64,000 nucleotides of DNA from Limnephilus marmoratus (taxonomy: Eukaryota > Arthropoda > Insecta > Trichoptera > Limnephilidae), in contig OU862913.1 of NCBI GenBank assembly GCA_917880885.1, forward strand, positions 4,154,001-4,218,000. Reading direction: 5' to 3'. The first letter of the stretch is position 1, and each line of letters opens with the position of its first letter. A program made the translations under genes and the position numbers. The notes beneath the pieces were generated by a model that had not been told where the DNA came from, did not search any database, and saw only the letters and a program-made list of their open reading frames with translations. Shown in pieces: positions 21,825 through 32,633 of the stretch.

Positions 21825-22854
21825 GTACCTAGTAATGCCTAGCATAATCCTTATTTTGTCAAAACCGCCGATTGAGGAAGGAGAATGATGATTTCAGTAG
21901 GAGTATATTTGAGGCTGAGTGTTGAAACAAAGACGGCAATCTCCAATTATTTTCATTTTTAATAATACGCATACAATGTCTTTTTTAGATCTTTTGCCGT
22001 ACCATAATGCATAATTTTTGCTTTTAATTTTTTCCATTAGTTACAGTCTGTGTATATTTTATTGTGATTAAATGGTAGATTATTTAGTTATTTTCAATTA
22101 ATTTCAATCAAATATTGCAGAACCAATAACATTTATTCAAAAATGTATTTTTGTTTCTCTATCCATCACCATATCTAACTCATTTTGTTTCAACACGCCT
22201 CATTTAAAAAAATTATGTAATAAATTTTGATTAAAAATTTCTCGTCTATGGGCAGATACCTCTTTTCAAATAGACTCCAAAATTTTGGAATATCTAAATT
22301 TCCTACCCGAGGGTATAAATCATAGCTTCTCTATGTTTTATATAGGTATCGCTTACACTGACCTACGTCTTATTTTTTTTTGGCAGTGTATAAACTCACA
22401 ACTAATCGATGGTGATAATGTGATAACCAATGTTTATAAATGGTTTTTCGATATTGTGGTGACAGCTTTTATGTTATAATATCTATGTGTTTTTTTGTAC
22501 ATAACTTGCCTCAATTTTCTGCAAAAATTTTTATTTTAACTTCCCAATCTTTTAACAAAATGCAAAAGTATGCTGCAGTGCTTTTATTTGTACTGGAGTT
22601 ATTGTTGATATTATTGTCTTAATATACCTATTTCTCTTTAAACTTTGCATTACAATATGAACCTCTCAGGTGGGTAAAATATGTATATTAAAATTGTTGT
22701 AAATAAAAGTTTCCACTTGTAAGTAAAGTTGCATTTTCCGCATTTTGTTTTTAAAAATCCAGTGGTGTCATACAAAATTTCTTTGTAAAATAAATAAAAA
22801 GAAAGCAGAACTAATTTAAAATCACCCTGCCTAGCAATTCCGTATTTTTTCTGA
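21825..22854. other. AT-rich 3' flank of the recombinase gene
   Basis: No second gene. Short hydrophobic frames (22285-22622) are uninterpreted AT-rich translations. AATAAA-type signals are frequent, for example in the TAAATAAAAG at 22699-22708, and one may serve the recombinase transcript. Confidence 0.4.
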
Positions 22855-23220
22855 GATCGTTATTGGATAACGGACGTTATCTCCTGTCAGATTTGTGTGA
22901 TTTTTATGGCTGTTATTTGCTTTTTGGGGGCATCCATTAATTACGTGAGCACAAACGGGGGGGGGGGGGTCCAGCAAAATCTCACGTTACTTGAAAAGAA
23001 TATACGAACAAAATTTATCTCACCGAGGGGGGGGGGGGGGTCTAGATTAGAAGAAAAACTGCTCACGTAATTAATGGATGGCCCCTTTCTATGTACAAAG
23101 CACATTAAATGAATAAATAATAATTTGTGTTTAAATCGATCTAACTAAAATACGTGACAGTAAATATGTAAAAATCACACAAATCAGACAGGAGATAACG
23201 TCCGTTATCCAATAACGATC
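22855..23220. mobile_element. Outer MITE with about 55-bp terminal inverted repeats
   Basis: GATCGTTATTGGATAACGGA continuing CGTTATCTCCTGTCAGATT and TGTGTGATTTTTA is mirrored exactly at 23166-23220. The two ends are nearly identical. A second MITE (22926-23085) sits inside. No coding capacity. Confidence 0.88.
22926..23085. mobile_element. Inner MITE nested in the outer one, with G-runs
   Basis: GGGGGCATCCATTAATTACG then TGAGC, mirrored by GCTCACGTAATTAATGG then ATGGCCCC. The interior has two runs of about 10-14 G. It is a relative of 15437-15585 and of the half copy at 38225-38297. Confidence 0.85.
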
Positions 23221-23934
23221 CCACAAAAAATTTGGAATCGCTGAGCTGTTCTCTTGCAAATATTATAACTATTTTCTTAGCTTATTATTATCGTTTTAAA
23301 ATATGGGTTACTATAAAATTATTATGCTGTGTAGCATTAAAAATTGTATATATTTTTTTTATATGTTTACTCAGTTTTTATTTTGTACAATATTTTATCT
23401 TACTTAAATCTTAAAAAAACTGATCATTCAGTTTGATTGTAAGAAATCACTCATTTTTCCTATTTTTTAATTTGTATTTTTTATTGTAATATAAAACATA
23501 TGGGTTACATTTATTAATACATATTTTACAAAGTATTACTTTTATGGTGGTTTCAACCATATTATTTGTGAAACATTGTTTTTGTAAGATAGTAGTCGCC
23601 TTCACATAATTGAACTTTTTTTGCCTGATATTTATTTCATGGAACGGTAAAGGTTCTATTTTTTTAAGTATGTTTTTTACGTTAATCCATAACTATTTAC
23701 CCCCTATCCTTTGATTGATTTCGCTAATGCGTTTATAAACAGGATTGCTAGGTCTGTTAATACTTGCTCTTAATTGCTAAAGCAACCTAATGGATACTAG
23801 AAATATATATTTCAATAAAGTATTATAAAAAAAATGATATTGTTTTATTTACGTAAAAAACAAATTTTACTCCGAAATCTGGTCGCTGATTGGTTAGGTA
23901 AGTATAAACCAATATAAATGTATATTTTTAAGCT
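23221..23934. other. AT-rich stretch, nothing recognised
   Basis: No supported gene. The 60-codon frame at 23232 is low-complexity hydrophobic translation. Confidence 0.4.
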
Positions 23935-24100
23935 CCATACAGGAAGCCCTCAGGAAAATGATTTCCCTTGAGGCCTACGTCATCTCTGGGAATGCTGTAT
24001 GGGGGATCTATTTGAGGGAAGGAAGGAGAGGAAATTTGGGGAAGGAAAAGGGTGTGAGGGGTGGGTAGGTTCCTGGGATTAGGTGGGTCCAGGAATGATG
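23935..24100 (-). repeat. 3' half of repeat B
   Basis: On the minus strand it matches the end of the complete copies: CCTACCCACCCCT, TTCCCCAAATTTCCTCTCC, GATGACGTAGGCCTC and CTTCCTGTATGGAGCTTA. The 5' half is missing. Confidence 0.8.
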
Positions 24101-24387
24101 AACACAATATAAATCCGCTTCAGGGCATCTTTTCTTAACGTTTTTACCTAAATTCTTACTACGAAATTTTATCATTCAAAACCTTTGATATTTGTTTAAA
24201 TATTCATAAAAAATTACAGTAAAATTATTATTTTTTAAATCTTATATTTTTCTTTTTCCTTTCATTCAGCTGAAATAAACTACTATTTTTATTATAATAT
24301 TGACTTTTTTAATAAGGGGAAGGGATCCACGACAACTCAACTAAGTGACAATTCAACACCCCTATAAAAAGTCAAAAATAAAATGAG
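24101..24387. other. Short unassigned AT-rich spacer
   Basis: No repeat or gene recognised between the repeat B and SINE-A fragments. Confidence 0.4.
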
Positions 24388-24592
24388 GAATATTTGCGAC
24401 GCGTTCCAGAGTGGAAGATACTCTCAGTACTGCCCTCTTGTAAGAGCACCATTTAGAATTGAATCTTTGGTTGAAATGGCTTTAGCAGTTTTTGGTGACC
24501 AGATCTGAACAGCCAGGTACTACCCTACCTTCCTCTTCCCCAACTCCTACCCACTACCTTCAGCCTCACAACATGTCAGTAATGCGCATAGT
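24388..24592 (+). mobile_element. SINE-A fragment, plus orientation
   Basis: GCGTTCCAGAGTGGAAGATA, CTCTTGTAAGAGCACC, GTGACCAGATCTGAACAGCC and CCTTCAGCCTCACAACATG run in SINE-A order. The tRNA head and the tail are absent. Confidence 0.85.
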
Positions 24593-24861
24593 GAATTTAA
24601 TTTAATTAAATTTTGCACACATTATTTTTTAAATTATTAAAATTTATTATTTTAAAATTGACTTCATTTTATGCGTTGTGTATATTATATTACCTATGTA
24701 CAAACGGTAGTTTTTTCCTAACATGGACGTATGCCTAGCTTGGAGGTCGATAAACTATTTACAAATGAAATAAAGATATAAATAATAATTAAAAAAATAA
24801 CTTAAGAAAGAATGTTGACATTATTTATCATCATAATACACATATCCAAGTTTAATGAATT

Positions 24862-25095
24862 ATTCTCACTGCGTAAAAATCTAATATTATGAGTGTCATC
24901 TAGCGACAAAATAATTAATACCTGTGTCTTAATACAATAGAAGTTTCCTACTTACCCTGTGTTCTAAAGTATGCTTTATCGAATTCTCACCGAAAATCTA
25001 ATATTATGAGTGTCATCTAGCGACAAAATTATTATTACCTATATCTTATTCCAATAGAAGTTCCCTACTTACCCTTTGTTCTAAAGTATGCATTA
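24862..25095. repeat. Tandem repeat, 2 copies of 117 bp
   Basis: AAAATCTAATATTATGAGTG and TCATCTAGCGACAAAAT recur at 24876 and 24993, with diverged ends (CCTGTGTTC versus CCTTTGTTC). The upstream AAAATTGACTTCATT (24655) matches, inverted, 1180-1195, so part of this block is shared with the left end of the window. Confidence 0.85.
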
Positions 25096-26045
25096 TGTAT
25101 ATGGAACACCTCTCTGTGTAACGCATTATTTGAGACCACGACGGCAGTTTATGTGTGACGCACATTTTGGGGACAGTCCTCAATCTATCGTGTATATCGA
25201 ATAGCCAAATGTCTTCAAACTATACCGTAGATACATGTTTGGATATATATTTAAAACGGCACATCATATTCGTATATAGCTGTGCGGGGGTAGTTTTTAA
25301 GGGTGTGTTAAACAAAATGGTGCAAAAAAAAAAGTGTATATAATTTGGCTCAAAGCATGCTTTCCGCAAATATATATATATATATATATCTGTGTGTAAA
25401 ATGACGCTAAAGCGTTGGACGTGCAATTCAATTTTATTCATATTGGCACTATTTATAGCAAACATCAGAACATAAAACAGTGTCGTGTTGTGACACTGAA
25501 TTGTGATTTGGTAAAAGAAACTTATTCGTACATAAAAAAGTCGCTCACAGTACTTATGCGTAAAATAATTATAAGATTAAAAAATTACCTTTTAAAAATA
25601 AAAAGAAATAAGGAATAAAGAGGCAACCAAGATGTTTAAATCAAAACAAAAATATTATGATCGGCAATTCAATTTTTATTTTTATTATTGAATGAACACG
25701 CTTCTTACACTTTTAATTTAAAGTCATCTTATTGTGATTCCATTAACGTTCTATGAAAAGTTTAAATCATATGTTTTTGTCAAAGTAATGATTCGTTTCA
25801 AAATTTTGAATATTATTTACATTAAAAATGGGATTTTTAAAATAATGGTATGACTTCTACAATGTTTAATATTAAATTTAAGAGCACTTAATGTTGTAAA
25901 CAAGTAATGTTGTAAAATTGTCTTTTTATCATAACGTCTAAAAGATAAGAGTCTATAATGCGTGGTGCTTGAATATCATATACTCACACGGTGGTTATTG
26001 AATTTTGCCTTTAGCGGTCCAATTTTTAATGGAGTGGGATAATAA
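25096..26045. other. AT-rich stretch with a (TA)n microsatellite
   Basis: (AT)n at 25369-25389. No gene supported. Short frames here are AT-rich translations. Confidence 0.4.
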
Positions 26046-26474
26046 ATTTAAATAGTATGCTTACAGCCGGAAGAAGACAATGGTTTTTCTCTACCATACG
26101 TAAGAATGTGAATATGAATAACTGCATAAGGCAAGTGAATAAGGTATTCTCTAGTATTGGTAAGCACTCTCAACGATGATTTGTGAGAGCAGGAGTAGTA
26201 ACAATGGGAAAATGAAGTTTCTCTAGTAAAGCTCAAAATGTGAATTTAATTTAGAGAACACGAATAGCTATAGTAAGAAGACAAACAAGGTTTTTATTCG
26301 GTATGGATGCACAAGTGCATCGTTAAATGTGCTTTATCTGAGCAGGAGTAGTTTCAATGGGGACATGAAAAAGGTTTTTCTCCAGTATGGGTTCCTAAGT
26401 GCACTGTTAAATTGAACTTTCGTGAGCAGGTGTAGGTAGCAGGTCTAGTTATATTTGGGACATGAAAAAGGTTT
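26046..26474 (-). pseudogene. Decayed zinc-finger tail of the C2H2 gene
   Basis: Downstream of the stop at 26475, about four to five more finger remnants can be read on the minus strand, for example TGEKPFSCP-like, SYYSCSHKSSLRVL and NYSCS-like pieces. They contain frame changes and stops. This suggests the gene once encoded about 16-17 fingers. Confidence 0.65.
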
Positions 26475-27774
26475 TTATCCAGTATGGGTTCGTAAGTGCA
26501 CTATTAAATTGGGCTTTCGTGAGCAGGTGTAGTTACAATGTGGACACGAAAAAGGTTTTTCTCCAGAATGGGTGCGTAAGTGCTTTGTTAAAAATGATTT
26601 GTCTGAGCAGGAGTAGTTACAATGTAGACATGAGTGAGGCTTTTCTCCAGAATGGGTGCGTAAGTGTCTTGTTAAATCTGATTTGCTTGAGCAGGTGTAG
26701 TTACATTGGGGACATGCATAAGGTTTATCTCCAGAATGGGTGCGTAAGTGCACTGTTAAATGTGATTTGTTTGACCAGGTTTTGTTACAATGTGAACATG
26801 AAAAAGGTTTTTCTCCAGAATGGGTGCGTAAATGCCTTGTTAAAGTTGATTTTCTTGAGCAGGAGTAGTTACAACGTGGACATGAGTGAGGCTTTTCTCC
26901 AGAATGGGTGCGTAAGTGCACCGTTAAATCTGATTTGCGTGAGCAGGAGTAGTTACAATGTGGACATGAGTGAGGCTTTTCTCCAGAATGGGTGCGTAAG
27001 TGCACCGTTAAATATGATTTGTTTGAGTAGGAGTAGTTACAATGTGGACATGAGTGAGGCTTTTCTCCAGAATGGGTGCGTAAGTGTCTTGTTAAATCTG
27101 ATTTGCTTGAGCAGGTGTAGTTACATTGGGGACATGCATAAGGTTTATCTCCAGTATGGGTTCGTAAGTGCACTATTAAATTGGACTTTCGTGAGCAGGT
27201 GTAGTTACAATGTGGACACGAAAAAGGTTTTTCTCCAGTATGGTTGCGTAAGTGCCTTGTTAAATCTGATTTGCATGAGCAGGAGTAGTTACAATGTGGA
27301 CATGAGTGAGGCTTTTCTCCAGAATGGGTGCGTAAGTGCACCGTTAAATTTGATTTGTCTGAGCAGGAGTAGCTACAATGGGGACATGAAAAAGGTTTTT
27401 CTCCAGTGTGAGTGCGTAAGTGCCTTTTTAAATGTGATTTGTTTGAGAATGAGCGGTTACAATGGAAACATGAATGAGATTCTTCTCCAGGGTGCATCAG
27501 TACATTCAAGTCCGTTATCATGTCTGAAAAAGATTGAGGATAAAGTTAGATTAGTATATATTTATAAGGAAACGAGAAAATTATAAAAATAAATTGAAAC
27601 CAAAAAAATTGATATTACCTGCAGCAGTCTCGGCAATACTTTCAGATTGCACTAAGCATTCCTTTTTTACATCTGTCAGGTCTATGTCTATTTCCGTGTA
27701 AGGGATACTCTCTCCGTCTTCTTCTCGGGGTCCTGGTTCTGCCTTGATGGGTACAGTGTCCACATTAATGCTAC
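26475..27774 (-). CDS. C2H2 zinc-finger protein, 12 fingers (two exons seen)
   Basis: Minus strand. Exon 27774-27619 (acceptor TATTCCAG, donor GTAATA) encodes an acidic leader with IKAEPGPREEDGE and EIDIDLTDVKKEC. Exon 27523-26475 (acceptor TTTTTCAG) continues in frame. It encodes twelve tandem C2H2 fingers of the CPHCNYSCSRKSDLTVHLRT type joined by TGEKP/SGEKP linkers, so the product should be a nuclear DNA-binding protein. The visible leader exon has no ATG in frame (its first candidate codon is GTG), so at least one upstream exon is missing or lies beyond the hAT insertion at 27870. The stop replaces the Glu codon of a TGEKP linker (GGA-TAA-AAA), and finger remnants continue after it, so the C-terminus is truncated. 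No ZAD, KRAB or BTB domain is visible. Confidence 0.72.
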
Positions 27775-28228
27775 CTGGAATAACAAAAACGAAATATTGA
27801 TTAATGACGTATTACATTAAAAATTCGCTTTAGGTCGGTGCTATTTATGATATTACCTATACTTATATTCATTGGCGCACACACGAGGGGGGTTTTGGGG
27901 TTTAAACCCCCCCCGAATTTCGACGACAAGCATATATTATTTTACCAATCAAAAGCAACATAAGAAACGTTTAGATAAATCTGAACGCAAAATTGCTTAG
28001 GGAAGAACTCCGGTGCTCGCGGTGCTACAGCTGGCCGGCTACCAGTATCACTCGCGATCGCCGCACGGTGCGTTGTGCGAAATGCAAAAGTTTACAATAT
28101 GACCGGATGTCCCCACCCGCTCTGCCTTCCCGCCCGCGGCACCTCTCTCCAAAACCGTGCACAGCTAGTGCTGCCAGATGCATTGTCTTTTGGTTAATTT
28201 ATACATCCATGGTATATAAAATTAAACA

Positions 28229-28997
28229 TCTATAATATAAAAATGAATCGCTAAATTTGTTGGTAAGCGCAAATCTCGAGAGCGGCTGAACCGATTTCGC
28301 TAATTCTTTTTTCAGAATATTCCTTGAAGTTCGAGGATGGTTCTTACGGAGAGAAAAATTTAGAAAATTGCGCAGAAAATTAGATAATAACAGAAAACAT
28401 CGCACGTTTCACAGTTCACGTGTTAGAGAATGACATTTTGCAAAACAATGAATGATTGTTCAATCAGGATTCTATTTTTGAAAAGTTGAAAAATTTATTT
28501 AAATTAGGTACTCCCCTAATAATGTTAATCGAATCAAGAATTTTAGATATTTTAAATAGGTACCTATGTTAGGTACCAAATTTAATATACATGAAAAATG
28601 GAAATTTGAATAAAAATTGTAAAAGGTGGCACGAGGGCTGTTTAAAAACTGAATGTACTGGGATTGAATATATGGAACGCGGGAGGAGGGTTGGCGGGAC
28701 GAGGGAGCGGGAAAGGGAAGAGGGAAGGCGGGGGAGGTGGAAGGGGAACGCGGGAAGGGGGAGGGGAATGCGGAAGGGGGGAGGGGAACTCGGGAGGGGG
28801 GTTCGCGGGACGAGGAAAGGGGGGGGAGTGGAGTGGGGAGAGGGAAGGTGGAGGTTACGGAGTGGGAACGCGAGAGGGGAAGAGGGCGCAGGAGAAGAAA
28901 GGGAGGCGGAAGGGGAACGGGACGAATAGGAAAGGACACTCAGGGAGAAACAATTTCTTTATTAAATGGCAGAGCAACGCATCCCGGGACCAGCTAG
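28229..28997 (+). mobile_element. Non-autonomous Helitron, purine-rich interior
   Basis: Starts TCTATAATATAAAAATGAAT after an A and ends GGACCAGCTAG before a T, fitting Helitron rules (TC...CTAG, insertion between A and T). It is collinear with the copy at 35798-36449. The segment 28670-28930 is almost all G and A (GGGAGG-type words), which opens long meaningless frames on both strands. No Rep/helicase is encoded. Confidence 0.82.
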
Positions 28998-29393
28998 TTT
29001 CTAATAAAACCTGTTTTTTTTTACCGATCACCAAGACAGTTTTCGGGATACGTTTTTTTAGCATGGGTCGTGTAAGGGAAAATGATGAATTCAGGAATAT
29101 AGTCATTAAAATCTGAACTTCAGTACGGTTATGGGTTCATAAGGCCACTTATCTAATTATTATGCTTGTCAACAAATAGTATCTATTATATTAGAAAATA
29201 ATAAAAGTTTATCTAGACCCTAGACTAACTACGATGAATGTATAAAAAATAAATTATTTGAATAATGGAGGATTTTTTTCTCCCTCATCTCATGGATTTG
29301 AAAAAACTTTATTATTATTATTTGTGTTTAATAATATTATTATTTAATTTAAAACTAAAGTTCTGTAAATTAAACTTGATAACGTCCAGTCTG

Positions 29394-31046
29394 TAATACT
29401 CGTGAACCAACATGGCTTTATGAAAAAAAGATCGGTTGTCTCTAATCTTGCCATATTCATTGAAAAGATTACGAAATCAATGGATGATCAAATCCAAGTT
29501 GACGTAATCTATACAGATTTCTCGAAAGCGTTTGATAAAATTGATCACAATCTTCTTTTATCCAAATTACTAGCTTTAGGAATTCACGGAGATTTGTATC
29601 GATGGTTAGTCTCTTATCTTAATTGGCGCACTCAAGGAGTAACAATTAATGGCTTCATCTCGAGTTCGTAAATATACCTTCTGGTGTACGCCAAGGATCT
29701 CACCTGGGACCGTTACTATTCACAATTTTCATCAACGACATTATAAAATGCTTTAATTATGCAAATGTTCTACTCTTCGCTGATGATATGAAAATATATC
29801 TTCCGATTAACTCTATCATTGACTGCATTAAATTACAAGAAGATCTTTATAGGCTTAATGACTACTGTATAATTAACAAACTCAACATGAACACTTCTAA
29901 ATGTTATGTGATTACCTTCACTAGAAATAAAATTAAATTTGACCATAACTACCATATGGCCAGCCAATCACTCAAAAGGGTTACTCAAATGATCAAACGT
30001 GATTTAGGTGTTCTATTTGATAGTAAACTTACATTCGAGGCACATATTAATATGATTGTGAAGAAAGCCCTTAGAATGTTAGGATTCTTATTCTGTATCG
30101 GAAAAGAATTCAAGAACATCCTAACACTTAAAATATTGTATTTTTCATATGTTCGCAGTCATCTTGAATTCGCTTCTCAAATATGGAATCCTCAATATAA
30201 TATTTATATTAAACGCATTGAAGCCATCCAAAGAACATTTGTTCATCATTTAAATTTCAAGTTTAATATTGGTTATCATAACATTAACAGCTTGCAGGAC
30301 CCTTACAGACTTAAATCATTAAAAATTAGAAGAAACTCCGCAGATATAATATATCTTCATAAAATTATCAATGGTTTTATTGATTGTTCACCCCTTTTGG
30401 CTGAGATTAATTTTAGAGTCCCCTCCGTTAGAACCAGAGAAAAATCAATTTTTCATCTTCAAAAATGTTCTACTAATCTCAGACAAAATGCTTTTATATT
30501 CAGAACATGTAATGTATTTGATAAGAATTTTAATGATATGGACATATTCTCATGTAATTTAAGTACCTTAAAAAAGTATGTCATAGCCAACATTAAATAA
30601 TTTTTTGACCGTATTGCAAGTTACCATGTTATTGCTTTGAATCCTTTCCAGTTGCAAACTTCTCATTCTACTTACTATTGTATTTACTCTTGAGTTATAG
30701 GTATGTACAATGTACATATTATTATTATTGGTGTTGTGAAGTGAGAACAAATTTCTGACTCCTACTACTTCACGTTTGAAATTTTTTTAAGCAGATTATT
30801 ACAGTTTATATTGTGTTTTTATATCTTTTTTTTAAATAATTTTCAGGGTTATATTTTTGTTAAGTTCTTATGGGTACAGGACCCTTACTTTTTTGTTTTA
30901 CTTTTTAATTATAATTTTAATTATGTGAAAATCTATCATTGGGTATTATGTATATTATTAATGTTATTATTACAAGTGTAAAATATCTGTTGATTTTCCA
31001 AAATAAATAAAATAAAGTAAAATAAAATAAAAATAAAATAAAATAA
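29394..31046 (+). pseudogene. 5'-truncated LINE: reverse transcriptase and 3' end
   Basis: Begins within the RT fingers (NQHGFMKKRSVVSNL). Motif A is YTDFSKAFDKIDH (near 29510). After ITINGFISS the frame shifts by one (near 29665) and continues VRQGSHLGPLLF (motif B) and FADDMKIYL (catalytic motif C near 29780), then the thumb (DLGVLFDSKLTFEAHI) to the stop at 30600. 30601-31046 is the 3'UTR, ending in (TAAAA)n-like repeats. The 5' endonuclease is missing. The style is Jockey/CR1-like. The copy lies inside the hAT insertion and is therefore younger than it. Confidence 0.85.
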
Positions 31047-31344
31047 CAAAAAAATATTGTAAAACTATTTTATTTTATGAACTGTTATTTCCTTATTTAA
31101 ACTTTCAATTAAAAGTTTAGGAAAACACGGCATTTCATTCTTGGGATATGGCAGCACTAAAACGCTCCGGTCCATCACACATCAAACACGTTGATATTGT
31201 TGACAGACGAGTTATTTACGCGCTTCGTAGCAGTAGTGCAGAGTGGAACGTGCGACGTGCATAATATTAATGTAATTGTTCAAATTTTTCACTCGGGTCC
31301 CAAGTTATTGTTTATAAATTTAAAATGTCGAAACGTTAGCAGAA

Positions 31345-31682
31345 ATTGGGAGGCGGGAATGGGTACCGCCACCCCGGGAACCTTTATTGGATAACCAACA
31401 CCTCAGCCATAGGTCACCCCAAGTGGTTCGCTACGTTTGGTGATTTAGCAGGGGTGCCCGGGTTCATGGGGTGAGGTTGGGTCTTGGAGGCGGATGACCA
31501 AGACACACAGAACCCCAGAACCCTACCCACCCCTTAAACCCTTTTCTTTCCCAGAACTCCCCTCTCATTCCTTTCCTTAAAAAAACCCTCCACACAGCAT
31601 CCCCAAAGATGACATAGGCCCTGAGGGAAATTATTTTCCTCAGGGCCTCCTGTGTGGAGCTCATGTAAAAAAAAAGAAAAAA
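31345..31682 (+). mobile_element. Complete repeat B copy (short retroposon)
   Basis: Runs from TTGGGAGGCGGGAATGGG through ACCTTTATTGGATAACC, TTCGCTACGTTTGGTG and GATGACATAGGCCCTGAGG to GTGTGGAGCTCATG and an A-rich tail. It is about 95 percent like 41374-41715 by eye. The A tail and the target duplication at the other copy indicate a SINE-type retroposon. A tRNA-like head was not seen. Confidence 0.8.
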
Positions 31683-32043
31683 ATGCCAGACTTTTTCTCG
31701 AAAAAGACAAAATTAAATTCCGTATCGGAAGAAGAGTTTCGATTAAAAATGAAGGTATTTTAAACCAACTTGCAAATGTTATGTAACTTTCACATTCAAA
31801 AAAATTTCGGCTGCGGCGCTTTTTCTATGCGTATTGTCACGCATTTCTTAATGAAGGGGGGAGGGGCATTGAAGAGAATACTATACTTGGATAGTGCGCA
31901 GTGAGCCAGATTAGGCTAGGAACCTCTGATATACACTGTACATTAGTATATAAACGTTTGAATAGATATGGATACAGCATGCATTTTATCTTTTGTAAAA
32001 ACCCCCCCCGAATTTTTTTTCTGTGTGCGCCACTGCTTATATT

Positions 32044-32633
32044 TATGGATGGATTGATTCACTAGTTTAACAAATATCCTGGTGATAAGCTAATTGCAGT
32101 AACTAAGCGGGTACAAAATATTGGATTAGAATATTATATTATGGAACGTTCACATTTTTTTTTGGTAGGAAATATATTTTAAAAATAAAGTTTGAAAAAG
32201 GATGAAGTAATCTCTAGACTTTAGTTGCTGCAGGAACAGTTAATAATAATTTTTATTTTCTAATAGTTATCTTGTTATCAACTGTGAGATATTACTACTT
32301 TACCAAGAGCAATTATTTAGAAAATTAGTTCAAAACTTTCAAACAAATAATATTATTATAATACAAACTTTTAGGTAAAAAAGTATTATGGAAAGAGTAA
32401 AGTTATTAAAAGACACCATTGAGAAATAACCAAGGGAGAAATAATAATAATAAAAATAAATTTGTTGTATTACGTGGGCATAAACTATGTATTAAATAAA
32501 TTTTTATTTTAATCATTTTTAAGTTAGTTTTAAATTTGTTAGTTAGCAGACATGGATGTGTAGAAACAGGCAGCAGAAAATACAAAAAATAAGTAAAAAG
32601 TACATAAAAAAATTACTTTTCAAAATAAAACAA
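32044..32633. other. AT-rich stretch, nothing recognised
   Basis: No ORF of note, no terminal repeats, no tRNA-like boxes. Confidence 0.5.

Larger units (their letters stand above)
27870..32035. mobile_element. hAT-type DNA insertion with 8-bp target duplication
   Basis: CTTATATT occurs immediately before (27862-27869) and after (32036-32043) the element. The ends are CATTGGCGCACACAC and, inverted, CAGTGGCGCACACAG, both followed inward by GGGGG/CCCCCCCCGAAT blocks. An 8-bp duplication and CA-TG(G) ends are typical of hAT transposons. No complete hAT transposase was found. The interior is largely later insertions: a Helitron, a LINE and a repeat B. The original interior may be represented by 27930-28228 and 31683-32000. 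The start-like stretch at 31685 (MPDFFSKKTKLNSVSEEEF) is uninterpreted. Confidence 0.8.

Noticed and set aside
26462..27586. A 374-codon open frame on the plus strand
   Set aside because: It is the antisense of the zinc-finger exon. The repeated finger codons happen to be open on the opposite strand.
28591..29116. Several Gly/Arg/Glu-rich open frames (also at 33178-33856 and 36070-36454)
   Set aside because: They result from the purine-rich block inside Helitrons, are open on both strands and are not conserved between copies.
31683..31760. A possible hAT transposase start (MPDFFSKKTKLNSVSEEEF)
   Set aside because: Only about 24 codons precede a stop, and the direction points toward the near terminus, leaving no room for a transposase. 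Kept only as a remark in the hAT entry.
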